The notes under the pieces were generated by a model. The model was not told where the DNA came from. It was given only the letters and a program-made list of their open reading frames with translations, and searched no databases. The translations under genes were made by a program, and so were the position numbers. Below are positions 7,225 to 16,418 of a stretch of 64,000 bases of DNA, in pieces. Every line of letters starts with the position of its first letter. The stretch's first letter is position 1. The stretch covers positions 248,001-312,000 of the forward strand of contig NZ_PYSY02000003.1 in NCBI RefSeq assembly GCF_003049685.1, in the 5' to 3' direction. This DNA comes from Brucella pituitosa. Lineage in GTDB: Bacteria > Pseudomonadota > Alphaproteobacteria > Rhizobiales > Rhizobiaceae.

Positions 7225-8658
7225 ATGATTAAGACACTCAGCGGTCAGGATCTGATCGATGCAGGTTTACTGCAGGGCAAATGGTTTCGTGACGCACTCG
7301 ATGCCGGAAATGACGTTCTGCGTGACGGCGGATCGCGTGAGGCAGCACTTGCGGCCGCGATGGCCTATCAGCCTGCTCCGAAACTACCGCTGAAGGGAGT
7401 CGGCGATATAGACATTCACATGAATATCCGGGCGGAAAATGCCGCTGAACAGACGAATGTCGAAAATGTCAGCGCAACCATGCGTGAACTCTCGCGCACG
7501 CCCGGTATTCGCGCGGCCGCGATCATGCCCGACGCTTGCCCATCCGGGGCGATCGGTACGATCCCGGTTGGGGGTGTCGTGGCCTCCGAAGCGATCCATC
7601 CTGGAATGCACTCGGCTGATATTTGCTGTTCCATGGCGATCTCCATTCTGCCAGGGGTGGCGCCGCACGAACTGCTCGACGCCGTTCATGCTGTGACGCA
7701 TTTCGGGCCGGGCGGGCGGGCTCGCGGCGCTCAGCTCAAGCCATCCGATGCAACGCTTACAGCTTTTGAAGCGAACCCGTATCTGAACCAGATCGCATGT
7801 GTGGCAATCGAACATTTTGCAACGCAAGGTGACGGCAATCATTTCGCTTATGTCGGACAGATGAAGTCAACCGGCGAGACCGCTCTCGTGACCCATCACG
7901 GTTCGCGGGCGCCCGGTGCCCGGCTTTACGATCGCGGTATGAAGATCGCCAATCGTTTCCGCGAACTGCTTTCGCCTGAAACGCTTAAGCAAAATGCCTG
8001 GATTCCAGCTGAAAGCGAAGAAGGAGAACATTACTGGGAAGCACTGCAGATTGTCCGTCAGTGGACAAAGGAGAACCATTTCGCCATTCACGATATGGCT
8101 GTGTCCAAACTTGGCGCGAAAATTGCTGACCGTTTCTGGAACGAGCATAATTTTGTTTTCCGGAAATCTGACGGTTTCTTTTACCACGGCAAGGGAGCAA
8201 CACCGGCCTTCGACGGATGGGCTCACGATGCAACCGACCTCACGATCATTCCGCTCAACATGGCGGAACCGATCCTCATCGTCAGGGGTTCAAACGCGGC
8301 CCATGGTCTCGGCTTTTCGCCGCACGGTGCTGGCCGCAACTTCTCCAGAACTGCGCATCTGCGTCAGCTCGCTGCGGAATATGGAGCAGATTCCCGCGGA
8401 CTAAGCCCCAACAACATTGCCGATATTCTGGCAAAGGAAACGAGGGGGCTTGATGTTCGCTTCTTTAGTGGGAACGCAGATGTTTCGGAACTCCCCGGCG
8501 CTTATAAGAACGCTGCACAGGTCAAGGCGCAGATCAGTGAATACGGACTGGCCGAGATCGTCGACGAGGTCATCCCCTATGGCTCGATCATGGCCGGTGA
8601 CTGGCAGAAGAACGCACCCTGGCGTAACAAGAAGAAAGGCTCGCAGAAGCCTGAATAG
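7225..8658 (+). CDS. rtcB: RtcB-family RNA ligase
   Basis: A 477-residue RtcB-type 3'-phosphate/cyclic-phosphate RNA ligase, longer than the roughly 408-residue E. coli enzyme. The family chemistry uses GTP and Mn2+: a histidine is guanylylated, GMP moves to the RNA 3'-phosphate, and the 5'-OH end attacks. The guanylylated histidine is expected at H367 in SPHGAGR. The metal-binding motif reads HSADICCSM with C134 in the place of the usual DIGCG cysteine, and the conserved nucleotide/metal segment is GDGNHF. The variant wording (ICCSM, GDGNHF) places it outside the canonical E. coli branch. Downstream of Ro60 and the Y RNAs it should rejoin broken RNAs. An AGGAAAG site precedes the ATG. No RtcA cyclase gene follows. 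Confidence 0.93.
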   Translation: MIKTLSGQDLIDAGLLQGKWFRDALDAGNDVLRDGGSREAALAAAMAYQPAPKLPLKGVGDIDIHMNIRAENAAEQTNVENVSATMRELSRTPGIRAAAIMPDACPSGAIGTIPVGGVVASEAIHPGMHSADICCSMAISILPGVAPHELLDAVHAVTHFGPGGRARGAQLKPSDATLTAFEANPYLNQIACVAIEHFATQGDGNHFAYVGQMKSTGETALVTHHGSRAPGARLYDRGMKIANRFRELLSPETLKQNAWIPAESEEGEHYWEALQIVRQWTKENHFAIHDMAVSKLGAKIADRFWNEHNFVFRKSDGFFYHGKGATPAFDGWAHDATDLTIIPLNMAEPILIVRGSNAAHGLGFSPHGAGRNFSRTAHLRQLAAEYGADSRGLSPNNIADILAKETRGLDVRFFSGNADVSELPGAYKNAAQVKAQISEYGLAEIVDEVIPYGSIMAGDWQKNAPWRNKKKGSQKPE

Positions 8659-8661
8659 ATA

Positions 8662-8687
8662 GAATGGCCCGGATATCCGGGCCATTC
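8662..8687 (+). terminator. palindromic hairpin after rtcB
   Basis: GAATGGCCCGGAT and its complement form a perfect 26-bp palindrome four bases after the rtcB stop. There is no following U-run, so it is either a weak or factor-assisted terminator or a 3'-end-protecting stem closing the RNA-repair operon. Confidence 0.6.
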
Positions 8688-8851
8688 ACATCATCGATGT
8701 CTGGTTTCAAATACTGAAGCAGAAACATTTGTTTGGTTAGGATAATAACGCAACCTTTATCTGATATGCGCGTGTGAACGGTTGTGTTGCAAACTTTTCA
8801 TCAATGGATGAACTGATGGTATCTTGGCTTTTAGTTAGCTGAGTATTTTGG

Positions 8852-9599
8852 ATGTTTAAAGGTCGTCATTTTGATAAGTCTGTCATTCTTCTATGTGCGC
8901 GGTGGTACCTGGCTTACAATCTGAGCCTTCGCAATCTGAAAGAAATGATGGCGGAACGTGGCCTCTATTTGGATTATTCAACCGTCCATCGTTGGGTCAT
9001 CTGCTTCAGCCCCAAACTGCTTGAGCGTTTCTATCAGAAGAAGCGTCAGGTCAGAGGCGAGTGGCTGTACTCATATCGTGCGATCGACAGCAACGGGGAT
9101 ACGGTTGAGTTCTACTTCAGCAAGGAACGTGATTTAATCGCCAAATGCTTTATACGCAAGGCGCTGGCCCGCTACGGCAGGCCAGTGCGCATTACCATTG
9201 ATGGTAGCCAAACCAACAGAACAGCTATTCTACAATGTGATGCAGAGAACCAGCTCAGTCAGGCTGGCAAGCCTATTGCCGTTCGCTCCAGCAAATATAT
9301 GAACAACACGATTGAGTAGGATCATCGCCGCATCAAACGACGCACTCGCTCCATGCTAGAGCATTTCCTGTTTTTCTTGAACCATTGGAAATGCTCTATC
9401 TCTTTGTTTTTTCGCATTATCCGACGCAAAACCGCTTCGCACTTTTGCTGGAAATGCTCTAGGTTTCAAATCCCAAACCGCAGCCAGCATCACGCTCTCT
9501 GGCATTGAACTCATTCACATGATGCGCAAACAACAAGGCATCTTTCCAGCTGCGGCGGCGCTCTCAATCAAACAACAGTTCAAAGCACTCGCGGCATAA
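8852..9599 (+). pseudogene. IS6-family transposase, interrupted
   Basis: The reading frame starts MFKGRHFDKSVILLCARWYL, includes the HTH and the catalytic core (WLYSYRAIDSNGDTVEFYFS), and runs to NNTIE, where a TAG replaces the usual Gln before DHRRIKRRTRSML. That DHR-type segment normally follows directly in IS6 transposases. The frame is then split by the 101-bp palindromic element at 9359-9459 and resumes after it with GFKSQTAASITLSGIELIH to the natural C-terminus ...FKALAA and TAA at 9597-9599. Removing the insert and reading the TAG as Gln would restore a family-length protein, so at least two separate lesions have hit this copy. Confidence 0.85.
9359..9459. repeat. 101-bp palindromic repeat nested in the IS6 transposase
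   Basis: The element begins GAGCATTTCC and ends GGAAATGCTC, a perfect 10-bp inverted repeat, with a further internal GGAAATGCTC. TA is duplicated at the junctions (gctaGAGC...GCTCta). Size and ends resemble the roughly 100-bp Bru-RS palindromic repeats described in Brucella. The insertion point within a coding frame is exact: the transposase continues in frame across it, so this is a clear case of recent MITE-like movement. Confidence 0.8.
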
Positions 9600-9748
9600 T
9601 TGCCTCCAGAGTTAAGCCATGCTGCATTCAAATCAAATTTTTTGCAACACAACCTTCCAGACTCGTGCCATTGAGGACTCATAACACACCAATCCATAAA
9701 TGAATTTCTTGACCAACAAATCTGCGTTTACAAATTCGCTAACACAGA

Positions 9749-12700
9749 TCAAAATTTCATACTTAAACTGGCATTAGCGCCATTTTGAGTGAGGCCCGAA
9801 CCAAACTGTCCCTGATAAGCCAGTCCAAGTTCAGCATTTTCTGCAACCGCGAAATCAAGTCCAACCTCAATGAGTGCAGTATCTTTGCCCATCGAGTTTC
9901 CGGTAGCAGTGAAGCCGTTGGAGCCTGCTGCGAAACTCGCTGTTGAAGCTGGAACTACGTCGCCGAAACCATGCCGCCAGCCAAGGTCAGCGCGTGCGGT
10001 TGTTAAGATATTACCGAGATCAATGATGGTCGAAGTGCGCATGCCAAGGGTCGACAATGTGGTTTCCATCGTGCTGGACTGAACGACCAGCGCTGCACCA
10101 TTATGGCCTACTTCTCTAAAGCCATCAGTCTCCAGATGCACATAAGCAAGATTGGCGTAAGGTTCTATAGTTGAGCGCTGATTGAGACTGTGTTTATAGC
10201 CCAGTTCACCAAAAACCTGAAACGTGCCAGCGTTATAATCCGCCGATAGATTATCGGAAAAACCATTGAAGGTGACGGAACGGCTCATCTCAATCTCATG
10301 CCAAGAATAGCTTAAACCAGCACGCAAGCCCACAGCACCTTGTACTGTCGTCCATTCGGTTCCCGTATAGGCACCAATCGTATAGTTATCGCTGGATCCG
10401 GAAGAGCTTAAGCGAGCAGTGTTAAAGGTGGAACGGCTGTAACCCGCCATAACACCGAGCCGCCAATTATCATAGACACTTGCATCGATACCTGTGATAA
10501 AACCACCGAATGTGGATTTTGTACGCGCAGCATTTGCATCTCCCGACTGGCTTGACCAGCTGCCAGACACAGCCCCCCAAGCTACATATTGGTTCAGATC
10601 CTCTGGATTGGTTTGAGCGGGCATGACGTTTTCCATCACCGCTTCGGCTTGAGTTGTTTTCTGTTTCGGAGCAAAGGCCAGCACTGAAACCGGTGTTGCA
10701 GGCATACCGCCAAAAGCTTGCGACAAACGGCTATTGACCGACAGCCGGGTGACAACACTTGTATTAGCAATGACACTCGTAGCTGAAGCATAGGCCTCTC
10801 CTGAAAGCTGCGGCAGAACCGATCTTATAATCGAACCATCGGCTGCAGAAAAATCAAGGGCTGCCAGCAATGGCTGCATCACAGGCACAACATTGTTGCT
10901 CATCGCATCGAGTGCATAGCCCACGTCGCGGCTGTTGACGGTGTCACCATATTGCGAATAGGCATTAGCAATACGGGTAAGTGAAACTGTATAGCTGTTA
11001 CCACCATCGTTGGTCGCGGTTGCACTCAGCGTCGGTGACGTGAGGCTTGTTTTGACTTCATTAAAAGCGCCGTTGATCGTATTGGCTTGCAGCCACTGAT
11101 CCGACGTGACACTAAAACCGTTAGCGTAGTAGCCGCGCTCCGGTGCAAAGGCGATTGCGCCGCCAAGTTCGGCATTGCCGTCAACAATCAGGTTGCTGAT
11201 TGTCTTTTGGTCGTTGAAAGCAAGCTGTAGTGTTCCATTTGTTGACTGACCATAAGTCCCAGTAATTGTAATGGCTTGCCCTGAGACTGAAGGATTGAGC
11301 ACGCCAGCATTGCTAAACTGCTGCGTTGCGTCGATCTGATAGGAGCCAGTTCCGGCCAGGATGGCTGTTTCGGCCACCCTCGCATCATAGAGCAGATGAT
11401 CACCGGTCAGGGTCGTGGTCCCACCGTCAATCTGTAACGACAGATTTTTACCGGTGATATTGCCATGATAAGTGAGTGCAAAATCGGAATCGATACGATC
11501 AGTCGAATGGCCACCGCTATCGGCTTCCAGACCAAAGGTAAGATTGGTCAAACGAAGATCATCATCCTCATCAACCTCTGCATAGTTGGAAATAATGTCA
11601 CCAGCGATGGTCGCTCCCTGCATGACATTGATCTCACCTACATAGGCATTATCCGACATATAAATCGCAGCTTTCGTGCCGGCTACTCGCCCAGTCAGAT
11701 CAAAAGTTGAGATTAAAGATCCGTTGATTTCGTTCCATGTCGCCTGCAAAGCTTCCGGGGTGTATCGACTAAGAGATTGATCACCGCGAAGGATGTAAGA
11801 ACCTCTATATTCGCCAATCGGACCATTATCCCCCATTGCATTATGGCCAAAATCAAAGCTCACAGCGACACCGTCTTTACCAAGTGCCTGTATATCGCCG
11901 CGATGTGTAAGTGTATGGTCTTTACCGTATGAAAACATGACGCCGCGCCCATTTACACCATCAGCATAAACATGGGTGCCAGGCAGAATGGTCAGATCGT
12001 TACTGCCACCGTCAACACGAATTCCAGCGCCACCTGCTCCTGCCGTCAGTATATCAGCACGCTGGATTATTGTGTTATTGCGACCATAGACATGCAATCC
12101 AAGACCAAGCGTCGCCGTATTATATGTTTCTTGAAGATAAGCTGTCCCTGCAGCATTTCGTCCAAAAAACGGGTTATCATTTATGAGGATCTGATTGTCT
12201 CCGTAAACGGAGTAGCCAAAGAAATTCCGGCGATCTATCTTGTAGCCGAGATCCTGCAATATAGCCAATTCCGCTTCCATAAAATTCGTATAATTGCGGT
12301 AAGGCTGATGGCTCATCAAACTGTTTTTAAGTTCGATATGAGCCAAAAAAGGTATGTCTGGCACATTTGGATCTCGAGAAGATACCATGCTTAGCGGCAC
12401 ACCCGCCATTGCCCCCGCGAGCACGTCATTGACATGCTCACCACCGAAATATGCGCTGTTATTGCGAACATCAAATATGTCTTCAGGCCCCAAAGGCTCG
12501 TCATCATCATTAAGCGCAATGTTGTCGCAGAATGAGCACCAGACAATTTGATCCGGCCTGCTTTGTTGTCCATTGTCGTCATAAAGGTGGCTTATCCAGG
12601 AGTTTGGGGTTTCATTTATGTAAATGAGAGCCGAGCCATCGTCCTGTTCGTCACCCTGAAAATTACTCGAAATCCCCAGAGCATGTCCGATTTCATGGAT

Positions 12701-13201
12701 CATTGTTCCCGTGAGCGAAATTTCGGACGTCATGGGAAGCTGAGAGGGGATGTAATCCACTTTTGCCCAGGGAAGAGTGCCGATCTGGATAAACCCTTGA
12801 GCTCCATTGAGCAGGTCGCCGGGCCTCTGGCCTATCAGAGCTGCCTGGACTTTTGTAGGTGCGCCCTCTCGCTCAAAGGCTATAGGGCTGCTAGCATACG
12901 CATTATAGTCATCCATCGTACCTATATTGAAGATCGCGGGCGATGAACCGGGAATGACTTGAATGATTTCAGCCCAATGTCTGATGGCGAGATTAAGTTG
13001 ACCAACGTCAAACGATGAAAGGTTCCAGGTTGATGAATTACCATCGGCACCAAACGCCCCATCGTTAACGCCGTAATATTTTGCGGTTATGAATGGCTGC
13101 CCTTTTGAGTCAAGAAAATCGTATGTTTCTTGTGCCCAAACGGCTGTCGATAAGCACGTTCCCGACACAAGAGCAAAAGCCGTCACAATGGTAGACTTCA
13201 T
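9749..13201 (-). CDS. autotransporter with metalloprotease-like passenger
   Basis: A 1150-residue type V secreted protein. The start is placed at MKSTIVTAFALVSG (13201) because a GAGG site precedes it and a 23-residue signal peptide ending AVWA-QE follows; a 38-residue upstream extension is possible but lacks these signs. The early passenger holds HEIGHALG, with H169, E170 and H173 as zinc-ligand and catalytic residues, in a region resembling metzincin-like secreted proteases; the third metzincin ligand position is Ser rather than His or Asp. Then comes beta-helical repeat sequence, and the last roughly 280 residues are the barrel (LSYSWHEIEMSRSVTFNGF, GWRHGFGD) ending in the outer-membrane signature LSMKF. 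The barrel is clearly related to that of the autotransporter at 16419. Protease activity is inferred, not certain. Confidence 0.85.
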   Translation of the reverse strand: MKSTIVTAFALVSGTCLSTAVWAQETYDFLDSKGQPFITAKYYGVNDGAFGADGNSSTWNLSSFDVGQLNLAIRHWAEIIQVIPGSSPAIFNIGTMDDYNAYASSPIAFEREGAPTKVQAALIGQRPGDLLNGAQGFIQIGTLPWAKVDYIPSQLPMTSEISLTGTMIHEIGHALGISSNFQGDEQDDGSALIYINETPNSWISHLYDDNGQQSRPDQIVWCSFCDNIALNDDDEPLGPEDIFDVRNNSAYFGGEHVNDVLAGAMAGVPLSMVSSRDPNVPDIPFLAHIELKNSLMSHQPYRNYTNFMEAELAILQDLGYKIDRRNFFGYSVYGDNQILINDNPFFGRNAAGTAYLQETYNTATLGLGLHVYGRNNTIIQRADILTAGAGGAGIRVDGGSNDLTILPGTHVYADGVNGRGVMFSYGKDHTLTHRGDIQALGKDGVAVSFDFGHNAMGDNGPIGEYRGSYILRGDQSLSRYTPEALQATWNEINGSLISTFDLTGRVAGTKAAIYMSDNAYVGEINVMQGATIAGDIISNYAEVDEDDDLRLTNLTFGLEADSGGHSTDRIDSDFALTYHGNITGKNLSLQIDGGTTTLTGDHLLYDARVAETAILAGTGSYQIDATQQFSNAGVLNPSVSGQAITITGTYGQSTNGTLQLAFNDQKTISNLIVDGNAELGGAIAFAPERGYYANGFSVTSDQWLQANTINGAFNEVKTSLTSPTLSATATNDGGNSYTVSLTRIANAYSQYGDTVNSRDVGYALDAMSNNVVPVMQPLLAALDFSAADGSIIRSVLPQLSGEAYASATSVIANTSVVTRLSVNSRLSQAFGGMPATPVSVLAFAPKQKTTQAEAVMENVMPAQTNPEDLNQYVAWGAVSGSWSSQSGDANAARTKSTFGGFITGIDASVYDNWRLGVMAGYSRSTFNTARLSSSGSSDNYTIGAYTGTEWTTVQGAVGLRAGLSYSWHEIEMSRSVTFNGFSDNLSADYNAGTFQVFGELGYKHSLNQRSTIEPYANLAYVHLETDGFREVGHNGAALVVQSSTMETTLSTLGMRTSTIIDLGNILTTARADLGWRHGFGDVVPASTASFAAGSNGFTATGNSMGKDTALIEVGLDFAVAENAELGLAYQGQFGSGLTQNGANASLSMKF

Positions 13202-13748
13202 GATTTTATTGCCTCGTTGAAAGCATATTGCCAAGCTCAGAAGCACGCCAGATGCGACACGGCTGATTTCGAAGAATGTGAAGGTATTGGCTTGAACCGT
13301 ATAACGGTACAACAATAAGTACTCTGACGGTTGGATAGTTAACGCTATTGCCAGTCACGACCTTAGATGCCCCCATGAAATCGCCAAGCCTCGCCTTACA
13401 TAAGAAGGCAATCTGCTCTAAAAGCCATCACTGAAATTTGGTATTATTAGAAAACTTGGATAAGTCAGAGATCGATAGAAAAAGGGGGTTCCGCTGGTCT
13501 GAACAGTCTCGTGTAATTTGTTAAGCAGATTTCCGCCTCGACTATGCTGCACCATCATTGGTGTCACCGCTTTTAAATAGACCTTATGCGGTATGGCCTG
13601 TCGTGCGAATGACAGTTTATGCTCGTACCTGATCATTTCTGTCCATCCAGAAAGCCCGCTTCTCTCATCACAACCATGGCTAAGACAGGTGCGCAATTAT
13701 ATCAAACGACATGCGTATCCGTATTCAATAACGTGCGCCCAATTACCC
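13202..13748. other. intergenic region before the autotransporter
   Basis: About 550 bp without a supported gene. It should hold the autotransporter promoter on the minus strand. A 92-codon minus-strand frame (13418-13696) has no ribosome site, family resemblance or protein-like composition and was not annotated. No clear operator or repeat was found. Confidence 0.5.
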
Positions 13749-14444
13749 TCAAGCGACGGCGGCAGTCGCTGTGAATGTATAACCGACGCCATAAACGACC
13801 ATGATGGGTGCAGGCAGCCTGGATCGATCTTCTATCTTTCGGCGCAGGCGACTGACGACAGTATCAAGATGCCGCTTGTCAAAACTGGACCTCTGACAGG
13901 CCAAAATCTCTGCCAGCCCCTCACGCTGAACAATGTCTCCGCAACGACTGCACAATGCTTTCATGAAAGCAAACTCCGTAGCGGTCAATTTGAGTATTTG
14001 CTGATTGGGTGCAATCAGCGTCCAGTTCGCACTGTTCAGTATCCACAGTTCAGCAGTTTCTTTCGCGCTTTCGGTAAGATTGCCGGCACGTCTTAACAGA
14101 CTACGAATTGCGGCCTCGACTTCACGCAACGTACTGTCTTTGACCAGGTAGATGTCTGCACCGCTGTCAAAGCCTCGTATGCGGTCATGACTGTCGCCAA
14201 AAGCGGTCAGCATAACGATGCCACAGTCATGCGACTTGCGAACCTCGGCTGCAAGATCGAACCCGTTGCCGTCTGGCAGACCAATATCAAGCACGATGAC
14301 AGAGGGGAACTGGTCATTCGCGAGAGCATCTCTCATTTCGGCAGCCGTCGCGACACCCCTCGCGGTGAAGCCAGCTAACGCAAGGAAATCGACCAAATCT
14401 TTGCGCAATCTGGGCTCGTCCTCGACAATCAGGATGTGCGTCAA
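13749..14444 (-). CDS. OmpR-family response regulator
   Basis: A 231-residue response regulator. Residues 1-120 are the receiver domain, with the acidic pair ED at 8-9, phospho-acceptor D53 in VIVLDIGLPDGNG, the T in MLTAFGD and K near 102 (YLVKDST). The C-terminal part is a winged-helix domain of OmpR/PhoB type (KLTATEFAFMKALCSRCGD, RHLDTVVSRLRRKIED, VYGVGYTF). Proteins of this class bind direct repeats about 10 bp apart as dimers or arrays. It follows its histidine kinase with a 4-bp overlap (ATGA), so the two are translationally coupled. A four-copy 10-bp-phased repeat ahead of the kinase gene is the natural candidate for its binding site. The neighbouring autotransporters are likely but unproven targets. 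Confidence 0.92.
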   Translation of the reverse strand: MTHILIVEDEPRLRKDLVDFLALAGFTARGVATAAEMRDALANDQFPSVIVLDIGLPDGNGFDLAAEVRKSHDCGIVMLTAFGDSHDRIRGFDSGADIYLVKDSTLREVEAAIRSLLRRAGNLTESAKETAELWILNSANWTLIAPNQQILKLTATEFAFMKALCSRCGDIVQREGLAEILACQRSSFDKRHLDTVVSRLRRKIEDRSRLPAPIMVVYGVGYTFTATAAVA

Positions 14445-15892
14445 TCTGCTAACTCCTTTATGGACCGGATTTGGGTTGCCGAGTTTTCCGGCAAAGGTAA
14501 TTGCATGATCGCGATTGTTCCTTGCTGACCGTTAGGGCCGATCTGCAGCTTACCGTCATGGTAAGCCAGCAATCGTTGAGCCGTATATAATCCCAGCCCA
14601 GTGCCAACGACTGTCTTGGCATTGGAAGCACGAAAAAAGCGACGTCCAATTGCGCCAAGTTCCGCTGCAGGGATACCCATGCCGCGGTCACGTATCTCAA
14701 TTGTGATCGATCGGCGGTCCACCCTGGCATGAATGTCGACCGATTGGCTGCTGGGTGAGTATTTGAGAGCGTTATCAATCAGATTGATAATAATCGTGGC
14801 GAGCATGTCCGGATCTGCACGAAAGGCAAAGGTTTCGTCTTCCATCGTGAAGTGCAGACGTTTTCCACGCCCGGTCATTTCGAAATGCAGTTGCACGTCC
14901 CCTATAAGCGAACCGATTTGTATCAATTCCGGTTGAAATCCGCTTTCACGGTCTTCTGTCATGAAGCGGTTAATGAGAGAAAATAGGCGATTGAGGGCTT
15001 CGTTGATACCAATAAGCCGCTCCCGTGTTGCGTCTGGTGACTTGTTGCCCACTAGCCCGATCATCTCAGCGGCATTGCGGATCACAGCGAGCGGCGTTCG
15101 GAATTCATGGCTAACGACGCGCATGAAATCCGTTTGTTCGTCACGCAACGACCGTTCGGCTTCAAGGCTTGCGTTCAATCGAACTTCCAACCTTCGCCGT
15201 TCCTCGACCTCAAGCTGCAAGGACACATTCTTTTCACGCAGGTCGGCCGACAAGCGTGAATTCACCATGAAGAGCAGGCAAGCAAAAAGCGCGATCAGAA
15301 ACAGCGTGCCCTGTAGCAAATACCACGCGTTACGGTCGGCGAGCACCGGCGAACTTTCGAAACCGGCAGGTAAGCGTAGTTCGATCGCACTTTGAACTAT
15401 GCTGGCCATCATATACTCAATGAGGATAGCGATCGTGATCCAGCGGAGCAGTTGGGGCTGAGTCCGATCACGTGTGAGGGCGCGGCACATTATCGTCATC
15501 ACAATGACGGTGAAGATCGTTGAACTATGGATGCGGATCGCGATGTTTTCAGGGTCAGTGATCACAACGGCACTCCAGACGAAAGTATGGAGAAGCAGCA
15601 GTACGATATATATCCAGGTGTAGCGTGGCTGGCCCAGGAATCGAGCCAGCCCCTCGGCGAGCAAAACCAGGCCCAGCTTGATGATTGTATTATGTAGAAC
15701 AATCTCCCACCCGGTCGGATTCTGCCCGCGCAAAAGCATCATCAATACGCCAACAGCGATAGCGATGAAACCAGCGGCCAAAAATTTCAGTTCGTAAAGG
15801 TGTCGCCATACTCTCCAGACAAATATCCAGGCGACAGCCTGCAGACTGGCAACCGCCATCGTGACGACCATGATCGTTTTGAGATCAAGCAT
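14441..15892 (-). CDS. sensor histidine kinase with multi-helix membrane domain
   Basis: A 483-residue kinase. The N-terminal 210 residues contain about seven hydrophobic helices with short loops and no large periplasmic domain, so it probably senses something in or near the membrane. A short coiled linker (LREKNVSLQLEVEERRRLEV) leads to the HisKA helix pair with phospho-accepting H262 in SHEFRTPLAV, then a HATPase domain with N box NLIDNALKYSP, G1 DRGMGIP and G2 GTGLGLYTAQRLL. All kinase motifs are intact. It is transcribed first in a two-gene operon with the response regulator. The signal cannot be named from sequence. Confidence 0.92.
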   Translation of the reverse strand: MLDLKTIMVVTMAVASLQAVAWIFVWRVWRHLYELKFLAAGFIAIAVGVLMMLLRGQNPTGWEIVLHNTIIKLGLVLLAEGLARFLGQPRYTWIYIVLLLLHTFVWSAVVITDPENIAIRIHSSTIFTVIVMTIMCRALTRDRTQPQLLRWITIAILIEYMMASIVQSAIELRLPAGFESSPVLADRNAWYLLQGTLFLIALFACLLFMVNSRLSADLREKNVSLQLEVEERRRLEVRLNASLEAERSLRDEQTDFMRVVSHEFRTPLAVIRNAAEMIGLVGNKSPDATRERLIGINEALNRLFSLINRFMTEDRESGFQPELIQIGSLIGDVQLHFEMTGRGKRLHFTMEDETFAFRADPDMLATIIINLIDNALKYSPSSQSVDIHARVDRRSITIEIRDRGMGIPAAELGAIGRRFFRASNAKTVVGTGLGLYTAQRLLAYHDGKLQIGPNGQQGTIAIMQLPLPENSATQIRSIKELAD

Positions 15893-15994
15893 TCAAACCT
15901 GTCGACATCAAGCTATCCCCTCCATGGCGCTGAATTTTGTATCGAAAGTTTTGCAGGAGTTGAGCGAGTACGCAAGCATATGCTTACCTATGCA

Positions 15995-16034
15995 AGAATT
16001 GGTAAGAATTGATCAGAATTGATTAGTAGAATTG
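15995..16034. promoter_or_regulatory. four phased AGAATTG repeats, candidate response-regulator site
   Basis: AGAATTG occurs four times, starting at 15995, 16005, 16015 and 16028. The first three are exactly 10 bp apart, the spacing typical for OmpR/PhoB-family arrays; the last is 13 bp on. The array lies about 100 bp upstream of the kinase start and 385 bp upstream of the plus-strand autotransporter. Autoregulation by the adjacent two-component system, and perhaps control of the autotransporter, is inferred. Confidence 0.65.
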
Positions 16035-16418
16035 CATATTACATCTCTCTATGCTGTTGCAAATTTGATGCGATGGCTCTTTGGTTGCCTTAACTGACAG
16101 TTACAAAAGCGCGAGGATTAACACTGACGATTTCGCGAGGCGACTTTTCGATCACATCACCGGTTTGTTCGACTATCGACGGACAGCCTGATCGTGTGGG
16201 AGGCCATGCCAACTTTTCAGTTCACAATCACTCACATGACCGCATGCATATGCGCGCTGCTGTGTACCCGTTATCGGCAACAGAAATGATGTTTGCGCTA
16301 CCAGCTGTATTCTTGTCGCCTATGCGATGGTGACGGAATTGAAGCCGCTTGTCAGTGACTTCGGAGATAAAAAACGGAATTAGTCGCAAGCGACAGCCGT
16401 AAGAGGGGACACAGGGAT

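Larger units (their letters stand above)
8780..9654 (+). mobile_element. IS6-family insertion sequence, inactive
   Basis: Terminal inverted repeats GGTTGTGTTGCAAA lie at 8780-8793 and, inverted, at 9641-9654. They enclose one transposase frame of the IS6/IS26 kind. No 8-bp target duplication is visible outside the ends, as expected for an old or recombined copy. The transposase is broken by a stop and by a nested palindromic repeat. A second, more decayed relative lies at about 27242-27842 in the opposite orientation, so inversion between them is conceivable. Confidence 0.88.

Noticed and set aside
13202..13315. 38-residue N-terminal extension of the first autotransporter
   Set aside because: No ribosome site precedes it, while the inner ATG has one and starts a good signal peptide.
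13418..13696. 92-codon minus-strand frame
   Set aside because: No family likeness, ribosome site or coding-like composition.
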